Origin: Daedaleopsis sinensis | Taxonomy: Eukaryota > Basidiomycota > Agaricomycetes > Polyporales > Polyporaceae | Direction: 5' to 3' | NCBI GenBank assembly: GCA_033807695.1 | Contig: CM066308.1 | Coordinates: 1,550,001-1,614,000, forward strand | DNA length: 64,000 nucleotides | In this document: piece after piece, positions 47,006-59,013 of the stretch | Numbering within the stretch: the stretch's first letter is position 1 | Layout: each line of letters begins with the position of its first letter | Translations under genes and position numbers: made by a program | Notes under the pieces: model-generated | Database searches by the model: none | Told to the model about the DNA's origin: nothing | The model's input: only the letters and a program-made list of their open reading frames with translations

Positions 47006-47742
47006 GTGTTTCACCCAGCAACCCAGAGTTACCTCATCATTCTGGAGCACACGAGGGGATCAAGAACAGTCTCCACCGGTTCCAGCTCAAGAATCCCACG
47101 TCTGCGGCTGACGTGGAGCGAATGTATCTGTTGCCTCCACCGACAAACCGAACAGGCTTTAGAGGAAATCAAAGCAGAAGACCCCGAGAGAGCAGAGCAG
47201 ATCACTACAGTTATCGAGAACAACTTCGCGGTCTTCGCAGACTCTCCGCTTACCAAACTCGAGGACGATTCAGAAAATGAGCAGGAGAACATTGAAGTCC
47301 CGGACCATCCGTTCCTGACTTCAGAGTCGATTAGCAACCCAAGACCTATGCTATCGCATACCGCGGGAGCCTTCAATCTACCTAGAAACCCCCTTCCGTC
47401 CCTGCTAGCCTACGCAGCTCAGATTTTACCTACGGTTCTACCACTGGTGATACTGCAGACAATCCCTTCAATGGCTAGCGCAGATTTATCGAAGTTACCG
47501 TTGCGCACGGAGTGCAGTGCCCCACAGTTTGATGAAGATTCGAAGGACACTATTGAGAGGTAATTCAATGACCTCGAACAGCTTCTGAAAAAGCATGGGA
47601 TCACAGACGACCAGGCCTCTAAGACAGCGGCCGTTGACTACATACCACTATTGCACCCAGTTTCCATCAAAGACGGTGAACACATGGCAATGCCACGCGC
47701 GCTTCAAGGTCGGGCTCACAACATGCGAATGGGTTCAAGGTA
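47006..47742 (+). pseudogene. Second gag-like retroelement fragment with internal stop
   Basis: A plus-strand frame carrying EQALEEIKAEDPERAEQITT, then a C-terminal block LPLRTECSAPQFDEDSKDTI-ER-stop-FNDLEQLLKKHGITDDQ. The pattern of PLR..xAPxFD followed by FxxLExLxxxxxITDDxxK is the start of a common basidiomycete Ty3-like gag domain. It is split by an in-frame TAA at 47561-47563. Reading continues to about 47742, with no protease or reverse transcriptase downstream. Confidence 0.5.
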
Positions 47743-47983
47743 ATGTCTTACAAGTAGTCTATATTTAATGTGATAACTGACTTATTAAATACAGACTATC
47801 ACAAGCATGGCCTTGATGCAAGTCCTCCGCTGAAGTGCACTCTCCCGGAGCCATCACCACCAGTCAAGAAGCCGCGCAAGCATCTGGCGACGATGATGGC
47901 CTTGTCTTGTCTCCCCCTGCAGCGCAAGTGACTGGCTATGAAGATGGTCACGAAGCAACTCACCACAAAGACGGTCTTGAACC

Positions 47984-48445
47984 GTGTACATCCACAGCCC
48001 GCTCTATTCATTTCATCTCTCCGCACCACCAAGACTTGCACTAACGACACAGCCTACAACACGACCAAGCTGGCTGGCAAGTCTAGTGGGCCAGGAGAAT
48101 CGTCATCGGGTTTTGGGTGCAGCTGCAACCCCGGCGGTCATGCTCGTCGAGACTGCCACCCTCAAGCCCGTAGAGCCTGTCTCTGTCAAGCCCCCAAAGA
48201 CTACTGCTGTGAAGCCGGTTGAGACCATCCCCTTTGAGACCGTACCTGTCCAGCCCCTCGAGACAGCCTCCGTCAAGCCCCTCGAGACCACCCCCTGTCC
48301 TGCAAGCGTTAAACGTGAGTCCGAGTCCACTCCGGCATGGGTGAAGCTGCTGAATGACTTGGCTGCGCGGGTGGAAGAGTCGTGGAAGGAGCAGAGGGCA
48401 ATGCTTACCGATATCATGGGGATGTTCAGGATGATACAGGCTTAA
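47984..48445 (+). pseudogene. Low-complexity frame with PVET repeats
   Basis: A frame of about 153 codons whose middle is a run of degenerate 7-9 residue repeats (LKPVEPVSVKP, AVKPVETIP, VQPLETASVKP). It ends in an amphipathic helix (LNDLAARVEESWKEQRAMLT). There is no start context or domain. It may be part of a retroelement structural protein or a chance frame over a DNA repeat. Confidence 0.25.
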
Positions 48446-49565
48446 ATGTGCAGGCTGGCGGAAGGCAACAGCGGCATTGACAAAGGACACACACTTTGAG
48501 AGTATAAACAGACACTGCAGCTCCCAAAAAAAATGTATCACTTGCGCTCTCTGATTTGTAGCAGCCCACAATATCGTTAATAGTCTGCATAATCTTCCAA
48601 ATATCATTTGTGTCACTTAATACTGCACCCATGCCACGATCTGTCTACATACAATATAAATGATGCACATCAGTGATAAATAGGGAGATCTTCAATCTAA
48701 ATATCAGCAGAACGGTGAACAATATGGTATGTGTAGGTGAGAATGAGACCATGAAGAGACTAGACACGAAAAACACTATCCATGAGCTCGATTCATGGCA
48801 GTCCAGATACAAGCAATCAAAAGAATAGAGATAAACGGTGAGAAATAAAGAAACATTCAATATAAAGATGAGCAGAAGCGTGAATATCAAACGATACAGG
48901 TGGGAATAAGGTAGCATTGAGGAAATAGGACGGTATAGCTTGAAGGGGAAGAGATACCAGGTGTTTATCCAACCCTAATGCTGTACACCCTAACCCTAAA
49001 CTAGGTCTTGTGGGATAAGAAAGCCTGTTACTTGTGATGATGTAAGCATTACAAAAAAGTAAGCGGTGATTGAAGTTTATTCCCACGGGGGTGCTCTCCG
49101 TGACAGCACTTAGGCCAAATTGTCCACATAGAGGACGATTAATTCGTAAACTCATCAATGGTAACAGCCCGGTGGGGTCTGAGAACTCCTCATTGATGTA
49201 TTACGGGCACTGGCAGCAGTCAGATCACAGCAGGAGAAGGTGAGATGGTTTAGCACACAGCAATATCAAAAATTGAAGGTTCTACAGGCAGGCCGAGGGT
49301 GCACGGAGGGAAGAGTGGGGCTCACCTTGCATTTGAGGTTGAAGATGTGTCGTCCGCGCCGACGGTCGAAATTAGTCTGAGTGACACTGTCACTGTCGCT
49401 GTCATGGCACATGCACCTCATGTCTCCCGTTGAGCGGACTCGCACGGATGGTGCCAGCCTGCGCAAACTACCAGAGGCAGATGTGCTCGGAACTGTGGAT
49501 GAGTCTCCTCCTCCTGCCCACCGGATGGGCACTGCGCATGCGTCACAGACAGGCAGGAGGAAATT
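48446..49565. other. No supportable gene
   Basis: About 1.1 kb of AT-rich spacer with a few short minus-strand hydrophobic frames. It contains CCCTAACCCTAAA (48988-49000) and a nearby AACCCTAA. This resembles the TTAGGG telomere unit but with too few units to call a telomeric tract. Confidence 0.4.
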
Positions 49566-52500
49566 ATGAGGTTTTTCTACACTAGATATGAGTGCAACAA
49601 TGCCCGTAATGATTTCTCAGCTATGCGGAAACAGTTAGAGAAAGGGTCCAGCTCATACCATATGAACTGTGATGACTTGGATGAGATGGAAGTCCAGCAC
49701 TATACATTTGATACTACTTCTTTGGTACAAAATATAGAAGATGATATAGTAAATAGTATGGAGTGGAAAGATATCAACAGGTCAGAGATAATCTGGTTAG
49801 CACGTAGTGGTAAAGCAGAGAATATAATGATGGAAGTGGGATTGATGGATAAAATGCAGCATGATAAGCAAGTCAATCTGTCCAGTATTCCAAAGAGATT
49901 GACCATACCAGAGGACAAGTCAGCATCAGAATGGTGTCAAGTACTCACTGAAGCTCAGCAGAAGATATTGGATGCCCAAGATGCAGAAGCTAAGAGCAAA
50001 CCTCCAAAGAATACTGCAAATGCACTACCTGTAAATTATGAAATTGACTCCGTTAAACTCGTCAACAAACAATACTTCATGGATGAGAATTTCCAAGTCA
50101 CAGACCCTCAGGCCAAGGAACTTATTGAGAATACGGTAGTCAAGTTCAGTTTGAATGAGGCTCAAGAGCGTGCATTTCAAATTGTGGCCAATCATGTGAT
50201 AGACTCATGTGGAGAACATCTCAAAATGTACCTTGGAGGGATGGCTGGATCGGAAAATCACAAGTAATCAAAGCATTGACCTACTTCTTTGGAGAGAGAA
50301 ATGAATTCTATAGGGGTTCATGTGTCTAGCTCCAACCAGTTCAGCTGCCTCCCTAATAGGTGGATCTACTTATCATTCTATGCTAGGGTTTAGCAAAGCT
50401 GATTCAACCGAGTCAGTAGCCAATGTGATGCAAGTGTGAAGTTGACTTATGAATGTGGAGTATATATTCATTAATGAGATCAGTATGCTGGACTTCAGTA
50501 TGTACAATATTTGCACGGAAATCTGTGCTGCTCTCAAGAATGATGGAACTCCATTTGGTGGTATAAATATTATTTGTGCCGGAGACTTTGCTCAATTACC
50601 ACCAGCAGTCCAGGCAAAGCCGCTATACTCACATGAAGTCAGAAATGTTATCCACAAAACACAATCACAAGAAGCAGAAGTCCTCTATTGGTAAGGCACT
50701 TTGAAGATATGGGGCAGTGGTCACAAAAACCCAAGGATGCATTGACAATATTGATAGAAATGTGTGGGTTGACCTTCTTCTTGCACTGATGTTTGGGCAG
50801 GTTCTTGTCATCAGACTCTAATGCTAGTTTGACAATGGAGTAGAATGTATGCAACTCCTGATTATTCTCCCTAGCAAATCACTTCAAGCCCAGTCTATTG
50901 ATAGCATCTCTGTAGGAATTGTAGATAGTAATTACAGATACATTTCTGAACCTAGGCTGATTAATTTTGGGATGCTTCTTGCCTTTACCAGCCACCCGTC
51001 ATTGGATTAGCTTAATATCAGCCTCAGTACATGCTCTATATCTCAGATTTCCTAGTGCGGTTCTCAACTTTGCAAACCTGGCTATGAGATTTATCCCATG
51101 AACTTACTGAGCATCACCCCAGGCAGTTGAGCATATGCATTGGACTGCTGGTGATGGTCAAAGTCAATGAAGCTACAGAGTGTTCAGTTACCAATGGGGC
51201 TGAAGGGATAGTAGTAGGATGGACATCAAGGCCTATTGCTGAGGATAAATTTGCACTAGAGACACTTTTTGTCAAGCTCACAGCTGCTCCCACTCCAATC
51301 AAACTGCCTGGTCTTCCAGAGAATGTTATCCCCCTTTTGCATGTGAACAAGAAAGTGAAGTGCAAACTCCCTAATGGAATGCTACTAGAAATAAACCATG
51401 ACCAAGTACCAGTAGTACCCAACTTTGCATCATAGGGACATACAAGGCCCAATAATGTATGTGACCTGCAGAATTGTCAAACACACCAGTCTGTATACAC
51501 TTCCTTGTCACAGGGCTCAACTCTTGAAGAAACTATCATTGTCCAGTCATTTGTCATTTGACAGTGGGAAATTGACAGGGGGTATTGCAGGCTCATTGAG
51601 GCAAGAGTTCAGAGAGCTAGAGCTGCTGGATGAAGTCACAAAAATGCGGTACCTTGGTACCACCCAAAGTATCGGGCATTACAAGAAATGAACTTATTCA
51701 TTCCTTTCGCCAATACAAAGGCAAAAAGTTTGTACCCAACACTATGCACAGTGCTCTGAAGTGGACCACTAGTGATTTTTTCCCAATTCAAAAGGTGACT
51801 GAGGATACTCCCTGGACTTTGGTGAAAGTTTCCAAAGACCAGTCATCCAGCAAGGCAGACAGTGGCACCAAAGAGAAAGTTGAAAAGCCTCAAGTCAAAA
51901 GAGATAGGACTGTATTTGTAGCGGCACAAGGGTCACAAGCATTGCAGACTGTCAGCAATGTCACTAGAACTAATGCTACTCAGCGTAAGCATGATGAGGA
52001 GACCGAGATTGAACAGACCACAAAGCCTCAGCAGGCTAAGAGAATCAAAGTAACCAAACCTCCAGCAGGGAAGATGTTTGCAGGCTTTCCATGGGATTCT
52101 GTCAATCACAGTTGTGCATATGATAGTCTGCTTACTGTGTTGCTCACACTGTATACCGACTGCCATGATGCATGGACACATCACATGCCAGAGCAAAGTC
52201 AAATTCTCACTGACTTAGGTGTATTGTTTGACAGTACTCTGCCAGACAACGGGTCAATGACTTTGCAGCAAGCACAGGATACATTGAGAAATAGATTGGC
52301 TGTGTCACATCCTGACCTAGGACCTCAGGGAAGTGAGCCTACTGATATATATCTTCTATTAGAGAACATTATCAAGATTGATATCCCTATTCTACAGCAG
52401 TGCTACAAATGCCGAGCATGTGACTATGATGGTGCTGCTAAGAGTAAAGCTGAAGCTATATGGATTTGTGATGACTATGTGTAAAGAAATAGTCCAGCCA

Positions 52501-52907
52501 CATCCGGTAGATATCAAGGGAAAATGGTCACACAATGGATCAGTGCTTTGCTCTCCCAGAAATCTGAGAAGAAATGCCCACAATGCAAGCGTCAAATGCA
52601 TAGGTCATTATCTTATACCGACTCACCTAACATTATAGCTATTCATGCACAGCAGAAAATAATAGTGGAGTCTCAGATTGTATGGCCTGATATTGACCAG
52701 ATGTACCGGCTGTGTGGCATAATTTACTTTACTCCTTCTCACTTGGTCTGCAGATTTATTGACAAGTCGGGAGATGTGTGGTACCACGATGGTGCAGAAA
52801 ATGATGGGAAGGTTCTATACTATGGTAATATTGTCAACTGGTCAGGGAGAAAATTGCAAGAGGCTGGTAAGTATAAGATGAGCATCCTACTGTACACTAA
52901 GCTTTAG
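49566..52907 (+). pseudogene. Helitron-type Pif1-like helicase with downstream cysteine-peptidase region, decayed
   Basis: Frame 49566-50267 ends at a damaged Walker A: GGMAG should pass into GKSQVIKALTYFFGERNEF, but the frame is off by one base at about 50255. Pif1 motifs continue as APTSSAASLIGGSTYHSMLG, then EYIFINEISMLD (Walker B, with the first acidic residue changed to Asn) and ICAGDFAQLPP. An insertion or rearrangement occupies about 50695-51100. The C-terminal Pif1 block (IGLLVMVKVNEATECSVTNG) lies at 51127-51435. Downstream, 51630-52484 has a USP-like Cys box (WDSVNHSCAYDSLLTVLL), and 52524-52907 has CPQCK and a His box (YRLCGIIYFTPSHLVCRF ... WYHDG). No Rep/HUH domain or hairpin end was found. 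A Helitron or Helitron-captured helicase is inferred. Confidence 0.75.
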
Positions 52908-53887
52908 GTTATATTACATCTTATCACTTATTATTATCATCTATCATCTAATATATCAGCTCCTCGGTCCCCCCATCCTCATCAATTGTCCTTGCCAGGA
53001 ATGGCCCACTCCAAACCAATTACTCCGCCACTAGCTGATGACGCTCAACATGAGACAATGGAGGAGGGGGAGGAGGGACAGACAGCATGAGAATGTTGAT
53101 GCCCATAGAGACTTCCCACAGTGCATGGTGATGGGAGGGCACCAACAATCTCCTAGGAAAACCCAGCAGATACAACACCGGGCAGACTCTCCGAAGGGTG
53201 CGAGTGGACTTCTGGTTCGCGAGCAGCCAGAACAAACAACTATGACGGGACACGCACGTTAAAGGCTGGAGAGCAAGGGAATGACTGAAGACGAGGAACT
53301 TCGACGGGCGGAGCATGCAGAAAGACAGGGGCTCGAAGGAGATCACACCAACGACGGATGTCACGGAGAAGTCATTGAGTGTGTCAAACCGCCGGACTTG
53401 TGTCTGTGTGGATATGGGGGATGGGGGATCTACTGTAAAAGCCTTGCTGACCTGCATCCTATCTACTACCGCCATCCTGTGCCGTACCTCGAACCTTGCC
53501 GCCTCCTTGTCCAATCCAGAGCCTCCAACATGGCCCTCATACACCGGACACACCCACTCGTACTGTTTCTTCCCCCAGAACACCTATATTGCAGCTCCCC
53601 TTATCACATCCGGATCCGCGCTCTCCTTACATGGCTTCCCGGGACACCACCATATCTACAGCTGATACTAATGCACCTAGACGACTCGCTAAACAAAGCC
53701 ACCAACCAAGTTATCCTCCATCGACCACTTGCGAAGCACTTCTACCACCTATAGCGTCCACCCAGTTCCCGGAGGGTACACCCACGTGCATGTGGTGGAA
53801 CGGGATGGAGACCTGTCTGCCCTTCATCCCCGAGAGCAGCTTTCTCGAGGGGAAAGGAAGGGCGACTGAGGATCTTGTAAGCAGTTG
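52908..53887. other. No supportable gene
   Basis: About 1 kb. Overlapping frames on both strands (for example 53281-53754 and 53020-53583) show no motif and appear to be chance frames in a C-rich stretch. The last part is the promoter side of the JmjC-like gene. Confidence 0.35.
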
Positions 53888-53895
53888 TATAAAAG
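53888..53895 (+). promoter_or_regulatory. TATA box of the JmjC-like gene
   Basis: TATAAAAG lies about 43 bp upstream of the ATG at 53938, a plausible core promoter spacing for a short 5' UTR. Confidence 0.5.
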
Positions 53896-53937
53896 TATCT
53901 CGCTCTCGCTGACTCGCTGAAGGACGCCGACTGTCGC

Positions 53938-55358
53938 ATGGTCCGGTGGGCCGCCCAACAAACTGGTGATGCAACAGTACCAACAGGTGTCAGCAAAACA
54001 CTGTTGTTTGACATGCTGGACCTTCACGATGTCTCGACACTATCTGGCTTATACGACATGGTCTCCTCAATCCGAGATAGCCTGCGCTGCGGCCGCTCCG
54101 TTGTAGTCAGGAACTGGCGCGACAAAAGCTTCTGGGGTTGGAACGAGGCATCAGCGAAGAGTATCTTCAGTGCCGTTGACAGTGATGGCGACTGCCTCGA
54201 CAAAATCGTCAAATGGCAGGGTGAGGCCTTCTAACTTGCTATGGCTTATCCCAGATGGTCTCACGTTAGAATTTAACTCCCGACCCAGGTTCATACAGTG
54301 AGAGAGCTCAACTCGTCTCGTGACATGATTACGTCTAACCGAATCTAGGGAATTATCCGACAATATCACCGCTATCACAAAAACCATGCACATCGGACAC
54401 TTGAGCGAGACTTCACTCCAACCTCGTCGGCCAATTCCACCAGAAGACCACGTAGGAATGGAACATTTACCGATGGATGTTCTGAAACTAGCCAGCTGGG
54501 CTCTCATGGCGAACGGAGGATACCTCACATATCCTCACCACGATGCTCATGGAATGGCTACCTGGGTATCTGTCCTCGAAGGGGGAAAGCTATGGACTCT
54601 GTTCCGCGCGCGCAGCCATCCGGATCAAAGCGAGAAGAAATCCCTCCTTAACCTAGCTCGCTGTCTACACGACAACCTTCCCGAAGATATTGTGGATGAC
54701 TTCGATGTTGGGACTGTAGTCCTCCTGCCAGGCTCTGTGCTGTACGTATACCTTACCTGTCCTAGTGCAGCATGCTGACGTTGAACTTAGCATCCAATGT
54801 CCCAGCACCTTTCATATGGTATATACTCCGGTTAAGACGGTGGCCGTTGGCGGTCACTTCCTCACTTGGGAGTCCCTAGAGCACACCCTTCGTTGTCGAG
54901 AGATTGAGATTGAGAGTGAGGGATGCGCCACAAACGCAATTCATCCAGCGGTCTTTCGAATGCTCGCACGGATGACAATGTCTTTGACGCAGCCCGGGCC
55001 ATTCATGAGTATGTTTGACTCTTTCTGATCACGTTGCAAGCTAAAACAGGATGCACAAACAGGACCGCGAGTCGAGGTGGAGGCACTGCAACAGCTGCTC
55101 CAGTCAGCTCATGATGTGCCTAGCGACGATCCTATCGAGCTCCGGATGATGAACCACATTGAATTCCACAATGACTTGAAGCACGGTATATTCCTCGTCG
55201 AGCAGGCCCTCGGTACCAGCCAAGCAGCAAGAGGCAAGCGCAAAAGGTGTCCCTCTCCTACCGACGTTGTGGACACCCGGGTCTTGCGAGGACAGGAGTA
55301 TCCAAAAATTCCTGTGAAGAATGCTATAAGTAGGCGCAAGAAACCTTCCAAAGCATAG
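53938..55358 (+). CDS. JmjC-like (cupin, Fe(II)/2-oxoglutarate-type) protein
   Basis: Five-exon model: 53938-54220, 54255-54297, 54349-54741, 54791-55008 and 55063-55358. Phases agree throughout, giving about 410 residues. Introns are 34, 51, 49 and 54 nt; the 34-nt one is very short but keeps a CTAAC branch-like site. After ELSDNITAITKTMHIGH comes the double-stranded beta-helix core: GGYLTYPHHDAHGMATWVSV (H-x-D metal pair), GGKLWTLFRAR, VGTVVLLPGSVL, then CPSTFHMVYTPVKTVAVGGH (distal His) and FLTWESLEHTL. This is the pattern of the JmjC-like proteins expanded in Agaricomycetes. A Lys-rich tail (GKRKR, SRRKKPSK) could be nuclear targeting. Enzymatic activity and substrate are unknown. It is intact despite sitting among transposon relics. 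Confidence 0.75.
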
Positions 55359-55829
55359 CTCATGACTAGTATAACGCTGTTTTCGTGCTCGCATCTCTTA
55401 CCTTACACTGCGTACGTTGTACCACTATATTGCATGTGTTCGGCGCAAAAATCGGAGCTGGCACCACTATGGGGCACATCAATGGCAGCGAATGTCCATG
55501 AGGAGGTTGTTCGTGTTAAGGAATGAATCTCCCAAAAAAAATAGGCACACAGAGAGTGTCTACAACAATAGCACGAGCAGAGTGGGAGGTCCAGGGGGAG
55601 TTCGGTGATGCAATCTGAATCTTCACATACTCCGTCGCAAACGACTGCCCTCCACTGAACATGTCTGAAAGCGGGTATAGCTCGCGCAAAGAGTGTTGGT
55701 GTAGGTTGTTTGCGTTCACGATCTCCGATCTAATGAGAACTGGGGGAGATCCACAGTCTATCAGCATCGGAATAAGATCAGACAGCCCAGTGTAGAACAG
55801 ATGAGAGCCATCCACATCAGGTAGGGAAC
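55359..55829. other. Spacer
   Basis: About 470 bp after the JmjC-like stop. A minus-strand frame (55516-55815) may extend the retroelement relic listed next, but has no recognisable motif. Confidence 0.3.
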
Positions 55830-56467
55830 AGATAAGTCAGACAATATGTACTCTTTCTCTTCGTCCTCTGAAGAGGATGAGTAAGATCCTGAGTCTAGGA
55901 TCCCAGTAGTTGCCAGCTGAGTGCCAATTGCGGCGATGACACTGTCAAGAGGGTCGGCATCCGGATCCTCAGAGGAGACGGGGTCAGCAGCAGAGATGGC
56001 AGCGACAGTGGAGCAATGAGTGCCAGGGTTTTGATTTGGGGTAATGGCAGGCAGTGGGCGAAAACGAGGGGTGTAACTGACAGTGCTGTAGTGGCAGAGA
56101 TGGCAGAAGCAGCAGCGGTGGGGATGGCAACAGCAGAAAAGGCTTCAGGAACCTTTTTGGAGGATGATGGTATGGTTGCAGGAGCAGATTCGGAAGGCAA
56201 GGCGATGGCTAAGCCCAATGGGGGAAGCAGTTTGGATGACGAAGGCTGAGGACGTACAGCAGGTGGGTATATGTGGTCATCTATAGTGTGCAAGCAGCCT
56301 AGCACGTTCTCCTGATCTTCAGATACCTCCGTGATAGGCGAATCCGGACGTAGGGAGGAATCAGAGAAGGCGGTGAGGCTAGAGAGATCAGACAAGATGT
56401 CTGTCAACGAAGAGTTTGCTTCTTCTTCTTCCCGCTCTGGGAAGGCCTCAGACTGCAATAGTGGCAC
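55830..56467 (-). pseudogene. Gag-like N-terminal fragment, frameshifted
   Basis: A minus-strand frame from 56467 begins MPLLQSEAFPEREEEE, then LTDILSDLSSLTAFSDSS with Pro/Ser-rich text. It matches in style and order the start of the plus-strand gag-like frame at 45590 (SEISSLTSLSS...). Near 56060 the reading must shift frame to continue as YTPRFRPLPAITP, equivalent to YSPHFRPLP in the other copy. It then runs to an acidic end (DSGSYSSSSEDEEKEY) at about 55850. It is a decayed copy of the same retroelement family in opposite orientation. Confidence 0.5.
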
Positions 56468-57208
56468 ATTGATGTTGGGGAGTCCCCAGGAACGAGTATT
56501 GAGGTGGCACTAGCTGTGGTAATCATGATACATCACGAACTGGACCCTGGCTTAGGGTGTATTGCAATATAAGATGTATTGCAATATAAACTGGATATGC
56601 TCCTAATGTATTACAACCTGGGACCCCCTGGGCTATAGAGAGCAGGCTAGGGCAGGCTGTAGTGATCTGCCCAGCATGTCAGCAGCCTGCCTAATTGGGG
56701 TGTTTTTGGTTGCTTTGGTAGCTAGAGCCTCATATGAGCCACATCGGCGGCTCCACGGCCAAAAGCAGTTGGTGCACTGTGGCGCAGGGCGCTTGGGCAG
56801 CCACAAGTGGCTGAGGGAACCTACTGGGGAGAGGCTATGGGTTGTCAGCATCTATGCAGCAGGGAGCGACCATGTTAAATACACCCCACCGCGGGGACAA
56901 ATAGTGAGTGATACACACCTGTCAGCAAGCAGCAGCGGGCACACACAGTATGGCTTGCATCAGCTTGGCGAGGCGGGGCACGAGAAGGGATGGAGGGAAT
57001 TTGCCAGTGTGTGAACTGTGGGTGTTTTGGGAGGACGAAGAGTCCAGGGATGACAACTCCAGACCAGAAACCAAACATGACTGTGTGAGCATGGGGTGTT
57101 AGAGGCATTGAGGGATGTCGAACGTGACTGCTGAGCACACTGCCAAAATTTGTGCTGGACTCTACTCTTGCCCTCCTCTGACTTCACGTACACAACTTCC
57201 TGCTCTTC
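56468..57208. other. No supportable gene
   Basis: About 740 bp. A short duplication GTATTGCAATATAA occurs at about 56560 and 56575. Small frames have no motif. Confidence 0.35.
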
Positions 57209-57333
57209 ATGCGCTCTCTCGACACACCCACCACAATGCCACCAATGTCGCTCATCGGGCAAGTGACGAAAGTCGGGGTCTTGAGCAAGACTGCAACCAT
57301 CTCTGTCTTCCGCTTTGTCATCTACCCCAAGAG
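57209..57333 (+). pseudogene. Orphan first exon of mitochondrial ribosomal protein uS17
   Basis: A 125-nt exon with an ATG (57209, or 57236) encodes MSLIGQVTKVGVLSKTATIS then VFRFVIYPKR. This is the N-terminal beta-barrel signature of uS17 (bacterial S17 / Mrps17 type: G-x-V-x-x-x-x-x-x-K-T-x-x-V). A good donor GTATGT follows. After the next acceptor (about 57381) the reading does not continue with the expected uS17 text but ends within about 20 codons. The fragment looks like a transposon-captured or truncated gene piece; the functional gene should be elsewhere in the genome. Confidence 0.5.
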
Positions 57334-57593
57334 GTATGTCACTCATTTCTCGTCCTACCATGTGCTAATACTGATTGCCAGGGGGGGCTGGCAGGTGTCA
57401 AATGTTTCCCCAAGTCCATTGCCAAATAGTGACAAATAAGTGTGGTGGCTCAGCAGTGCCCACTGCCAGCAGCTGCATAACAACTCAGCCTTCAAGTTGC
57501 CCACTGTCAACTTCCACTCACATCTTGCACTGAGCAACCCATCCACCTGATGTCATACCAGGCCCTAGCCAGTGAGACCTGAATACACATATA

Positions 57594-58440
57594 GTGCTCT
57601 GTGGTAAGTTTGTGACCGCATATGCCATATATATCTTTGTTGAATTTCACCAGGATTTCAGCTACATTTCAAGGCCTCACATCCATGCTCAGGACTCCTA
57701 TTACAACATCAACACCAATACCAAGATGATTACACAACATCCTGTTCTTGCCATCAAGGCCCAGTATACTGCTCAATTCTAAGATGCATACACCGCATAT
57801 GCACCACAACTCTACAAATCAGTCTACTTGGTTGACCCTGATACCATGCTAGCTTTTGTGGAGGCTGTTGAGTAGTATGGTTTATTATTTGACAAAATTG
57901 TTGAGAACACTACCAGGTCAACAGTCTGGGCCCTTACATTGAGAGCTTTGAGATCATTCTACCGGGATGTATGTCTGCTAACATTTCATGGGCCAGATTA
58001 GCCAGTGCAGCCACTGCTAGACCCAACCGACTTCAATCACACTGGCATTTGACAATGATGACAAGCGACCTTTACAGCATTACACTAATTTGGTTGCTCA
58101 ATGCCTCAGACAGTCCGCCTGCTTCGCCTGCGTATGTGGAATTACTTTGTCTATCCATACAAACTAGAGGCATGTGTCATTTGTACTCTTGCTACTACAT
58201 ACTTCAATCAACTGCACTCTCCACCCAAGGCTGGTGCCCCGACAAATGTGGATACCAATGACTGGGTGCAAGACCTTGCTGTGTTCCACACTTTTGTCTC
58301 TATTCATGCGACTACCTAATCTGGCCTCCCTCATCAACAGAAGCAGCCGAAGTCACCTGCCAGCATTGGACAAAATACTTATGTTGAGGCTAGGTCTCAT
58401 TGTGGTGATTTGTAGGATGAAGGATCCACCTTGTTAGAGG
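57594..58440 (+). pseudogene. Degenerate unknown coding relic
   Basis: Several plus-strand frames in sequence (57594-57782; about 57800-57990 with an in-frame TAG after LAFVEAVE; 58101-58319) give partly protein-like text such as DPDTMLAFVEAVE and YGLLFDKIVENTTR. No domain is recognised. Frame changes and stops indicate a pseudogene, likely of a mobile element. Confidence 0.3.
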
Positions 58441-59013
58441 AGGTTGAACAGTGTGGTTTGTCTGGTATGGAGGCTCATGCCGCCCGGCTTCATATTGGTC
58501 AGGAGCTGGCTGAAGAGGTGATTTCCTACCCATATGTCCCCATGTCACCTACGAGATGTGCAAAGACCGGTGTTTGAGGTGGTTAACCTCAGAAGGAGGA
58601 TGAATATGGTATCTGCACTGTCAGCTACCACTGTGACCAACTTGTTAGCACCACGCTTCCGCTACAATAGTTCACTATAACATACCTATGTCTGTGCCTG
58701 TGCCGTTGCATGGGTTCAAATCTCATTGTCATCAATAGTGTTTAAGTCCGTACTTTACGCTTGAACTCGACTTTTTTGTGCCCAATGCCACCACATAATA
58801 TATACCATAGGCCCAGTATAGAGTAAGAGAGTATGCACACACCTGTGGTCACCACTTATTCATATATACACAGACCAGTGGCCTATGTGTTATTGTTACC
58901 TTGGCCCAGCCTATGTAGCAACCCCAGAGGCACAGGACCCAATTACAAAGTACAATTTATAAAAGCATTATATTGTGGATGAGCCCACAGAGAGCAATAT
59001 AAAATGTGAAAGC
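58441..59013. other. No supportable gene
   Basis: About 570 bp of AT-rich spacer before the satellite. Nothing recognised. Confidence 0.4.

Noticed and set aside
48971..49000. Telomere-like CCCTAACCCTAAA
   Set aside because: Only two contiguous units plus one nearby. Too few for an interstitial telomere tract, and it can arise by chance in AT-rich DNA.
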